Translations under genes and position numbers: made by a program
Notes under the pieces: generated by a model
Told to the model about the DNA's origin: nothing
The model's database searches: none
The model's input: only the letters and a program-made list of their open reading frames with translations
DNA from: Clostridia bacterium
GTDB taxonomy: Bacteria > Bacillota > Clostridia > UMGS1883
Assembly (NCBI GenBank): GCA_900768005.1
Contig: CAAGBE010000047.1
Location: 1-11,504, forward strand
Reading direction: 5' to 3'
DNA: 11,504 nt
Shown here: one piece after another, positions 6,814-11,504 of the stretch
Layout of the letters: each line of letters starts with the position of its first letter
How positions within the stretch are numbered: the stretch's first letter is position 1

Positions 6814-8511
6814 ATGGCAATATATGAAAAATTCGTCGGTGCAACGAGAGATGATTTCCTTTCTCTCAAGGATGCACAGGCAAACTATACACTTAAATAC
6901 CGTGATGATTTTAACTTTGCATATGATGTAATAGATGTTCTCGGTACAGAAAAACCCGACAAGCTTGCGATGGTATGGCTTTCCGCAGACAAAAGCGTGG
7001 AAAAGAGATTTACTTTCCGTGATATGATGCTTGCGTCAAACAAGGCAGCAAACTATTTTAAGTATATGGGCATCAAAAAGGGCGACACAGTAATGCTCAC
7101 CCTTAAAAGAAGCTATTATTTCTGGTTCTGTATCTTGGGACTTCATAAAATTGGTGCCGTTGTTGTTCAGGCAACAGATATGCTTAAGGGCAAGGACTAT
7201 GTTTACCGCTGTAATGCAGGTAACATCAAGGCTGCCGTTATCACAGGCGACGGTAGTGCTACCGAGTATTTTGATGAAATGCAGGAGGGTTACGACCATC
7301 CTATATTAAAGTTTGTGACAAAGCATAAGGATGCAGGCGAAGGCTGGATTGACTTTGAAGCAGGCTTCGAGATGGCAAGCGACCAGTGGCAAAGACCTAC
7401 GGGTGAAGAGGATACAACTGTCAATGACACAATGCTGATGGCATTTTCATCAGGTACAACAGGTTATCCCAAAATCATCACACATAATTTCAAATATCCT
7501 CTCGGTCATATTATGACCGGTGTTTTCTGGCACAGAGTTGTTGACGGAGGACTTCACTTTACGATTTCCGATACCGGTTGGCTTAAATCCCTCTGGGGTA
7601 AAATCTACGGTCAGTGGTTCGGTGAATCTGCAGTTCTTGTTTATGACTTTGACAAGTTTGACGGGGCAGATATCCTTGGGGTCCTTGAAAAATACAAGGT
7701 TACTACATTCTGCGTTCCCCCTACAATGTACAGAATGATGCTCTTGAATGACGTTCAGAAATACGACCTCTCATCACTTACTCATTGCTGTACAGCAGGT
7801 GAGGCACTTAACCCCGAAATCTATAACAAATGGCTCCAGGCAACAGGTCTTAAAATTTACGAGGGCTTCGGTCAGACAGAAACGACACTCTGTATTGCGA
7901 CCATCTACCCATGGACAGAACCCGTGCCCGGTGCAATAGGTCTTCCCGTTCCCGGATTTGACGTTCACATCCTTGATAGCGAGGATAACTCCTGTCCCCG
8001 CGGTACAACGGGTGAAATCTCTATCCGTGTGCTTAGCCGTGACAGAAAAGCCTGCGGACTTCTTGATACCTATAACTTCAGCAATGAAGATACCAAGAAG
8101 GCTATGCACGACGGTTTCTATCATACGGGCGATACGGCATATCGTGATGAAAGAGGACTTTTCCGTTATGTAGGCAGAAATGATGATGTCATCAAGTCAT
8201 CAGGTTACAGAATAGGACCTTTCGAAATTGAGAGTGTTCTTCTTGAACACGCCGCAGTAAACGAGGTTGCAGTAACGGGTGTTCCCGACCCTATCCGCGG
8301 ATTTGCGGTAAAGGCAACAATCGTTCTTGCAAACGGTTTCGAGCCGTCAGACGAGCTTACAAAAGAGCTCCAGACTTATGTAAAGACAAATACAGCTCCC
8401 TACAAATATCCCAGAATTGTGGAATATGTAGCAGAGCTTCCCAAAACCTTTAACGGAAAAATCAAGCGTAATGCAATCCGTGAAAAAGATTTGGAAAATA
8501 CATTACAGTAA
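6814..8511 (+). CDS. AMP-forming acyl-CoA synthetase, medium-chain/acetyl-CoA synthetase-like
   Basis: This complete 565-residue ANL-family ligase forms acyl-CoA from acid, ATP and CoA. It has the phosphate loop FSSGTTGYPK (211-220), TAGEALNPE (327-335), the YEGFGQTE motif (349-356), YHTGD (436-440), the hinge GRNDDVIKSSGYRI (454-467) and catalytic K549 in FNGKIKR. The TAGEALNP and SSGYRIGPFE blocks place it with the ACSM/acetyl-CoA synthetase-like branch, unlike the FadD-like ligase at the start of the window. There is no N-terminal extension. A GGAGGAG ribosome binding site at 6799-6805 lies 8 bases before the ATG, 31 bases after the regulator gene. It is the last gene of the run, with a strong hairpin terminator directly after the stop. 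The likely substrates are short or branched-chain fatty acids or aryl acids; the exact one cannot be read. Its conjunction with VOR and IlvE argues for acids that match branched 2-oxoacids. Confidence 0.92.
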   Translation: MAIYEKFVGATRDDFLSLKDAQANYTLKYRDDFNFAYDVIDVLGTEKPDKLAMVWLSADKSVEKRFTFRDMMLASNKAANYFKYMGIKKGDTVMLTLKRSYYFWFCILGLHKIGAVVVQATDMLKGKDYVYRCNAGNIKAAVITGDGSATEYFDEMQEGYDHPILKFVTKHKDAGEGWIDFEAGFEMASDQWQRPTGEEDTTVNDTMLMAFSSGTTGYPKIITHNFKYPLGHIMTGVFWHRVVDGGLHFTISDTGWLKSLWGKIYGQWFGESAVLVYDFDKFDGADILGVLEKYKVTTFCVPPTMYRMMLLNDVQKYDLSSLTHCCTAGEALNPEIYNKWLQATGLKIYEGFGQTETTLCIATIYPWTEPVPGAIGLPVPGFDVHILDSEDNSCPRGTTGEISIRVLSRDRKACGLLDTYNFSNEDTKKAMHDGFYHTGDTAYRDERGLFRYVGRNDDVIKSSGYRIGPFEIESVLLEHAAVNEVAVTGVPDPIRGFAVKATIVLANGFEPSDELTKELQTYVKTNTAPYKYPRIVEYVAELPKTFNGKIKRNAIREKDLENTLQ

Positions 8512-8515
8512 AAAC

Positions 8516-8550
8516 AAACACCGCATCGATATTCGATGCGGTGTTTTGTT
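8516..8550. terminator. Bidirectional intrinsic terminator between convergent genes
   Basis: A perfect 14-bp inverted repeat has arms 8516-8529 and 8533-8546 around a 3-base loop (TAT). It has a GC-rich core (ACCGCATCGA) and T-rich flanks on both sides (TTTTGTT on +, TGTTTGTTTT on -). It begins a few bases after the stop of the acyl-CoA ligase gene and ends before the stop of mscL on the other strand, so it should terminate both transcripts. Confidence 0.93.
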
Positions 8551-8558
8551 AACGTAAT

Positions 8559-8981
8559 TTACTGATTAACTTTTTCCTTTGCAAGCAAATCTCTGATTTC
8601 TTCAAGAAGAACGATATCATCAGGCTTGGGAGCAGGCTCTGCAGGAGCTTCCTCTACGGGCTTGGGGTTTTTCAGCTTGTTCATAATCTTAACCATAAGG
8701 AACAAACAGAATGCAATGATTACAAAGTTAACCATATTCTGAATGAACATACCATACTTGATACCGCCGATAAGTGTTCCATCCTCTGCCTTTTCTGCAA
8801 AAGCAACAAGTCCTGAAAAATCACTGTTTCCAAAAATAAGACCGAATGCAGGCATAAGAAGGTCATCAACAATGGACTTAACAACTGCATTGAAGGATGT
8901 AGCAATAATCATACCTATAGCAAGGTCAATCATATTGCCTTTGAGTGCAAACTCTTTGAATTCTGCTATAAATTTTTTCAT
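8559..8981 (-). CDS. mscL: Large-conductance mechanosensitive channel
   Basis: This is a homopentameric inner-membrane channel that opens under high membrane tension and releases solutes during hypo-osmotic shock. The 140-residue protein has the amphipathic N-terminal helix (MKKFIAEFKEFALKGN) and TM1 around 17-45 with AIGMIIATSFNAVVKSIVDD and the LLMP turn. A periplasmic loop follows (about 50-72), then TM2 around 74-100 (GMFIQNMVNFVIIAF). After a Pro/Ala/Glu-rich linker (107-120) comes the charged C-terminal helix (LLEEIRDLLAKEK). The start was placed at the ATG at 8979-8981 rather than 14 codons upstream, because the family begins with this helix and an AGGA at 8991-8994 is correctly spaced. 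Its promoter is predicted at the end of the upstream pseudouridine synthase gene. Confidence 0.94.
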   Translation of the reverse strand: MKKFIAEFKEFALKGNMIDLAIGMIIATSFNAVVKSIVDDLLMPAFGLIFGNSDFSGLVAFAEKAEDGTLIGGIKYGMFIQNMVNFVIIAFCLFLMVKIMNKLKNPKPVEEAPAEPAPKPDDIVLLEEIRDLLAKEKVNQ

Positions 8982-9013
8982 TGGTTTAATTCCTTTCTTT
9001 TTTTCTGTGTATA

Positions 9014-9042
9014 AAGTTATCACAAATCTTATTAAATGTCAA
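9014..9042 (-). promoter_or_regulatory. Candidate sigma-A promoter for mscL
   Basis: Read on the minus strand there is a perfect -35 TTGACA (9037-9042), a 17-base spacer and TAACTT (9014-9019) preceded by TGA, an extended -10 arrangement. The start would fall near 9007, leaving a 5' UTR of about 25 bases before mscL. The -35 lies within the last codons of the pseudouridine synthase gene. The -10 match is modest (3 of 6), so the call relies on the -35 and the TGn element. Confidence 0.5.
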
Positions 9043-9925
9043 TCCCCTCAAGCTTTATTTGGCTGTCTTTTAAATAAGAGAGAATCCCGTCGTATTCTTC
9101 GGGGAAACCAAATCTTATACGGTAAGAGCAAAGTGCCTGACCGCCACGGGTTTTTGCACCGTACTTTGTATCTCCCACAAGCGGACAACCGATGGAGGAG
9201 AAGTATGCTCTTATCTGATGGCTTCTACCTGTGTGAAGAAGCACCTCGCAAAGTGCCGTTCCGTAAGCTTCTTCAATCACTTTATATTCCATTGAAATCT
9301 CTTTTCCTGTGTCACCAATATAGCTCTTGTTCTGAGTTTCTTCCTTTATTATATGTGCATTTACAAAAGCACTTTTTTCTTTGGGGATATTTTCTAACCT
9401 GCACAAATAATATTTGTGAACATTACGCTCTCTTATCTGTTCATTCATATCACGGAGAGCTTCCGCGTTCTTTGCACCGATTATAAGTCCCGACGTATTT
9501 GTGTCAAGACGGTTACACAGAGCAGGGGAGAAGGAGCTTTCGCTTTCGGGATTGTATTCGCCTTTTGTAATCAGATAGCTTTTCAGCATATCGGAAAGAG
9601 TGCAGTCCTTGTGCTTTTCATCAGGCTGGCAAGGAAGCTCTGCAGGCTTGTTAAAAATAATTATATTTTCATCCTCAAAAATTATGGGTGCAGTAAGAAC
9701 GCACTCTTTAACTTCCTTTTCCTTACGAAAATCTTCCTTTATATATATACGCAGTACATCGCCTTCACAAAGAACATAATCTTCCTTTATCCATTTGCCG
9801 TTTATCTTGACATCTTTCTTTCTGAATGCTTTGTAAATCAGCGACGACGGTGCCGTTGTTGCTTTCAAAAGAAATCTGTCAGCACGAATTTGGAATGAGT
9901 TTCTTCCTATTATATATTCTATCAT
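9032..9925 (-). CDS. RluA-family RNA pseudouridine synthase
   Basis: This 297-residue enzyme isomerises uridine to pseudouridine in RNA. Residues about 12-62 form an S4-like RNA-binding domain (IYKAFRKKDVKINGK...GDVLRIYI). The catalytic domain follows from about 80 with IIIFNKPAELPCQPD (88-102), motif II CNRLDTNTSGLIIGAKN (137-153) with catalytic Asp D141, and the C-terminal HTGRSHQIRAYFSSIGCPLVGD (231-252, split here by family blocks HTGR and HQIR). Most RluA members have HRLD; this one has NRLD, leaving the catalytic Asp in place. Whether it modifies 23S rRNA positions (RluC/RluD-like) or tRNA cannot be told from sequence. A GGTG at 9931-9934 is a weak but well-placed ribosome binding site. 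It shares its strand with mscL and is divergent from the S10 operon. Confidence 0.9.
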   Translation of the reverse strand: MIEYIIGRNSFQIRADRFLLKATTAPSSLIYKAFRKKDVKINGKWIKEDYVLCEGDVLRIYIKEDFRKEKEVKECVLTAPIIFEDENIIIFNKPAELPCQPDEKHKDCTLSDMLKSYLITKGEYNPESESSFSPALCNRLDTNTSGLIIGAKNAEALRDMNEQIRERNVHKYYLCRLENIPKEKSAFVNAHIIKEETQNKSYIGDTGKEISMEYKVIEEAYGTALCEVLLHTGRSHQIRAYFSSIGCPLVGDTKYGAKTRGGQALCSYRIRFGFPEEYDGILSYLKDSQIKLEGIDI

Positions 9926-9956
9926 AATATCACCGTGTAAATGTTTTTATAAAAAT

Positions 9957-9986
9957 ATTTTAGCATATAAAAAACTCTATTGTCAA
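9957..9986 (-). promoter_or_regulatory. Promoter for the pseudouridine synthase gene
   Basis: On the minus strand TTGACA (9981-9986, perfect -35) is followed by an 18-base spacer ending in TGC and a TAAAAT -10 (9957-9962), which makes an extended -10. Transcription would start near 9950, about 25 bases before the ATG at 9925. Spacing and match are good for a vegetative sigma-A promoter. Confidence 0.7.
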
Positions 9987-10046
9987 CTCAGCTTTTGTAG
10001 TTCTGCAAGAAATTGCAAGTATTTAATCGGAACCCCCGCGTTTTTG

Positions 10047-10113
10047 GTACTTTTGGCTCCCAAAAGTACATCGTCCTTCGCTACTCAGCGAAAATCCCTC
10101 GCAAATATTGCGA
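10047..10113. repeat. Cluster of three small perfect hairpins in the divergent intergenic region
   Basis: Three inverted repeats follow one another: arms 10047-10056/10060-10069 (GTACTTTTGG, 10 bp, 3-base loop), 10077-10082/10087-10092 (TTCGCT, 6 bp, 4-base loop) and 10099-10104/10108-10113 (TCGCAA, 6 bp, 3-base loop). A C5 run precedes them (10033-10037). They lie between divergent genes, so they are not obvious terminators for either. The look is that of a dispersed extragenic palindromic (REP-like) element, but copies elsewhere in the genome cannot be checked here. The stretch 9990-10195 otherwise shows no convincing gene. Confidence 0.45.
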
Positions 10114-10176
10114 AATTAATCAAAATGTTGTGAATGCTGCACAAAACATTGTAGTTACGCTTGTGCAAGTATACAA

Positions 10177-10208
10177 ATTTACAAAAAAACTCATATTTTT
10201 TTGTAAAT
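10177..10208. repeat. 13-bp A/T-tract inverted repeat upstream of the S10 promoter
   Basis: Arms 10177-10189 (ATTTAC then A7) and 10196-10208 (T7 then GTAAAT) are perfectly complementary with a 6-base loop (CTCATA). The A and T tracts lie roughly 47 to 66 bases before the predicted S10 transcription start, the zone where UP elements contact the RNA polymerase alpha subunit, so a transcription-boosting role is plausible. A protein-binding palindrome is an alternative. Confidence 0.4.
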
Positions 10209-10213
10209 AGGGG

Positions 10214-10242
10214 TTGCAATTTCTTCAAATATATTGTAAAAT
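10214..10242 (+). promoter_or_regulatory. Promoter of the S10 ribosomal protein operon
   Basis: TTGCAA (-35, 10214-10219) is followed by a 17-base spacer and TAAAAT (-10, 10237-10242). Each hexamer is one mismatch from consensus, spacing is ideal, and A/T tracts precede it. The transcription start would be near 10249, giving a leader of about 250 bases ahead of rpsJ. Confidence 0.75.
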
Positions 10243-10248
10243 GGCAAA

Positions 10249-10498
10249 GCTGTGACATGACAGACGATGAAGCGGGAGGTTGCTACCATATGGGTAGGTT
10301 TTTCCGTGGAGAATGTCCAATTCTTGAAATTGGGCGCCAGTCACTGTACAACATGATAAAGCTTTGCGCATCTGCGCCCATCTTCATGTAGTACCCGGAG
10401 TCTAGCTCTGGGTTTTAATATGGCAAAGGGTGAAACACCCGGCGCCGTGTACAGTCCGTCGCATGAGTCAGCGAAAAAACTTTTTAGGAGGCTTAGCA
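10249..10498 (+). promoter_or_regulatory. Structured 5' leader RNA of the S10 operon
   Basis: This 250-nt untranslated stretch is rich in helices. Local stems: 10272-10277/10302-10307 enclosing 10283-10287/10293-10297 (CTACC); 10317-10322/10328-10333 (CCAATT); 10393-10400/10406-10413; 10428-10432/10436-10440 (GGGTG, AAA loop). Longer-range stems: 10331-10337 (TGGGCGC) with 10374-10380; and 10343-10350 (ACTGTACA) with 10448-10455 (TGTACAGT). The CCAATT stem shares bases with the TGGGCGC stem, and the ACTGTACA pairing would enclose the terminator-like hairpin, so alternative folds are possible. Long structured leaders of S10 operons are known to mediate feedback by L4 in E. coli, and leaders are known in Firmicutes. 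A similar autogenous control here is inferred from position and structure. The AGGAGG of rpsJ sits at 10486-10491 at the leader's end. Confidence 0.6.
10393..10416 (+). terminator. Possible attenuator hairpin in the S10 leader
   Basis: An 8-bp stem (10393-10400 with 10406-10413, one G-U pair, 5-base loop TCTAG) is followed by a short run of T (10413-10416, then AATA). The U tract is short, so termination may be weak or regulated, or the hairpin may only be a structural element of the leader. Confidence 0.35.
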
Positions 10499-10828
10499 AT
10501 GGCAGCAAAGCAGAAAATCAGAATCAGGGTAAAGGCATACGACCACGTTCTTCTTGATCAGTCCGCAGAAAAAATTGTGGATACTGCCAAGAGAACAGGA
10601 AGCACAGTTTCAGGTCCTATCCCGCTCCCCACAGAGAAAGAGGTTGTTACAATCCTTCGTGCGGTTCATAAGTACAAGGACAGCCGTGAGCAGTTCGAGC
10701 AGAGAACTCACAAGAGATTGATTGACATCCTTAATCCCACCCCCAAGACCATGGAAGCTCTTGGCAAGCTCGATGTACCCGCTGGTGTATCCATCGACAT
10801 TAAGCTTATTGACAAGAGTGGAAGGTAA
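10499..10828 (+). CDS. rpsJ: 30S ribosomal protein S10
   Basis: S10 is a small-subunit head protein that also takes part in transcription antitermination with NusB. The 109-residue product has the family blocks KIRIRVKAYDHVLLDQSAE (6-24), KRTGSTVSGPIPLPTEKE (31-48) and HKYKDSREQFEQRTHKRL (57-74). It ends in VSIDIKL plus a short tail (IDKSGR), which accounts for its being a few residues longer than usual. The ATG at 10499 is chosen because AGGAGG (10486-10491) is 7 bases upstream and the protein then begins as in homologues; the reading frame stays open upstream, but that part is leader. It is the first gene of the S10 operon and is followed by rplC after 44 bases. Confidence 0.97.
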   Translation: MAAKQKIRIRVKAYDHVLLDQSAEKIVDTAKRTGSTVSGPIPLPTEKEVVTILRAVHKYKDSREQFEQRTHKRLIDILNPTPKTMEALGKLDVPAGVSIDIKLIDKSGR

Positions 10829-10829
10829 T

Positions 10830-10845
10830 GTTGGCGAAAGTCAAC
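10830..10845 (+). other. Small GNRA-type hairpin between rpsJ and rplC
   Basis: GTTGGC (10830-10835) pairs with GTCAAC (10840-10845, one G-U pair) around a GAAA tetraloop, right after the rpsJ stop. There is no T run, so it is not a terminator. It could stabilise the mRNA or space ribosomes before the AGGAGG of rplC at 10859-10864. Confidence 0.35.
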
Positions 10846-10872
10846 CAATAACCATACAAGGAGGAACAAATC

Positions 10873-11499
10873 ATGCAGAAAGCAATCATCGGTAAGAAAA
10901 TCGGTATGACTCAGATTTTCGATGCTGAAGGCAAGGTAGTACCGGTTACTGTAATCCAGGCCGGCCCCTGCAACGTAATCCAGAGAAAGACAGTTGAAAC
11001 AGACGGTTATGAAGCTGTTCAGCTGGGCTTTGGCGAAGTAAAAGAGAAGCACGTAACAAAGGCTCTCAAGGGTCACTTCGCAAAGAGTGGTGTAGCAGTT
11101 AAGAAGGTTCTTAAGGAATTCCGTCTTGACGAAATCACACTTAATGTTGGCGATGAAGTAAAAGCTGACGTTTTCGCAGAAGGCGAATGTGTAGACGTAA
11201 CCGGTATCAGCAAAGGTAAGGGTTACGCAGGTACAGTTAAGAGATGGGGTACACACCGTGGACCTATGACTCACGGTAGCGGTTACCACAGAGGACCCGG
11301 TTCAATGGGTGCTTGTTCTTCACCGTCACGTGTTTTCAAAGGCAAGAGACTTGCAGGACATTTGGGTTGCGAGAAGGTTACAGTTCAGAACCTCGACGTT
11401 GTAAGAGTTGATATGGACAGAAACCTTATCCTCGTTAAGGGTGCTATTCCCGGACCCAAGGGCGGTATAGTAACTATCAAGAATACAGTAAAGGCGTAA
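10873..11499 (+). CDS. rplC: 50S ribosomal protein L3
   Basis: L3 is one of the early-assembly large-subunit proteins and lies close to the peptidyl transferase centre. The 208-residue protein is complete and of normal length. It begins MQKAIIGKKIGMTQIF and has the L3 signature region DVTGISKGKGYAGTVKRW (108-125). The extended loop carries HGSGYHRGPGSMGACSSPSR (134-153), followed by VFKGKRLAGHLG (154-165). AGGAGG at 10859-10864 lies 8 bases before the ATG. The stop is 5 bases from the window end; rplD (L4) would be expected next, continuing the operon. Confidence 0.97.
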   Translation: MQKAIIGKKIGMTQIFDAEGKVVPVTVIQAGPCNVIQRKTVETDGYEAVQLGFGEVKEKHVTKALKGHFAKSGVAVKKVLKEFRLDEITLNVGDEVKADVFAEGECVDVTGISKGKGYAGTVKRWGTHRGPMTHGSGYHRGPGSMGACSSPSRVFKGKRLAGHLGCEKVTVQNLDVVRVDMDRNLILVKGAIPGPKGGIVTIKNTVKA

Positions 11500-11504
11500 G
11501 CCAT

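Noticed and set aside
8743..9486. A 247-codon open frame on the plus strand across mscL and the pseudouridine synthase
   Set aside because: It runs antisense to two well-recognised genes, has no recognisable domain and is explained by their codon use.
10013..10210. A 65-codon open frame in the divergent intergenic region
   Set aside because: It covers the hairpin cluster and A/T palindrome, has no ribosome binding site and shows no recognisable domain; a small protein cannot be fully excluded.
10244..10367. GCAAAGC (10244-10250) complementary to GCTTTGC (10361-10367) as a leader stem
   Set aside because: Most of the 5' arm lies upstream of the predicted transcription start near 10249, so it would not be in the RNA.
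10420..10500. A short leader ORF beginning MAKGETPG that overlaps the rpsJ start out of frame
   Set aside because: There is no convincing ribosome binding site, and its bases are accounted for by the GGGTG hairpin, the TGTACAGT pairing and the rpsJ Shine-Dalgarno.
1..11504. CRISPR arrays, insertion sequences, tRNA or rRNA genes
   Set aside because: No regularly spaced repeats, transposase-like frames with terminal repeats, or cloverleaf/rRNA-like stretches were noticed on reading through.

Overview
The window reads as a chromosomal segment of an anaerobic, fairly low-GC Firmicute, most likely a gut or rumen Clostridia member (Ruminococcaceae/Oscillospiraceae-like). The reasons are strong AGGAGG-type ribosome binding sites, an S10-L3 ribosomal operon start with Firmicute-like proteins, a ferredoxin-dependent 2-oxoacid oxidoreductase, and Clostridia-like MscL and XRE-cupin proteins. 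The lineage is inferred from sequence character only; no rRNA or database search was possible.

Positions 1-8511 (+) hold one tightly packed gene run. In order: an AMP-forming acyl-CoA ligase, probably cut at its 5' end by the window and carrying the tail of a sugar-phosphate isomerase-type TIM barrel; a branched-chain amino acid aminotransferase (ilvE); a small P-loop ATPase that starts inside ilvE; the delta, alpha, beta and gamma subunits of a 2-oxoacid:ferredoxin oxidoreductase of the VOR type; an XRE-cupin regulator; and a second acyl-CoA ligase of a different subfamily. Gaps run from a 19-base overlap to 34 bases. The run ends at a strong bidirectional terminator (about 8516-8550). Together the enzymes connect short or branched acids, acyl-CoAs, 2-oxoacids and amino acids. 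Two AMP-forming ligases suggest acid activation and ferredoxin-driven reductive carboxylation to Val/Leu/Ile, although the oxidoreductase and aminotransferase are reversible and could also serve amino acid fermentation.

Positions 8559-9925 (-) hold mscL (large-conductance mechanosensitive channel) and an RluA-family pseudouridine synthase. mscL appears to have its own promoter, whose -35 box lies across the end of the pseudouridine synthase gene.

Positions 9926-10498 are a divergent intergenic region without a convincing gene. It holds a promoter for the pseudouridine synthase, a cluster of small perfect hairpins, a 13-bp A/T-tract inverted repeat, a near-consensus promoter for the S10 operon, and a roughly 250-nt highly structured leader RNA with competing stems and a terminator-like hairpin. 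The leader is followed by rpsJ (S10) and rplC (L3), the start of the large ribosomal protein operon that continues past the window.

The most interesting points are the carboxylate-to-amino-acid operon with its embedded ATPase and regulator, the TIM-barrel/acyl-CoA ligase fusion, and the S10 leader RNA.
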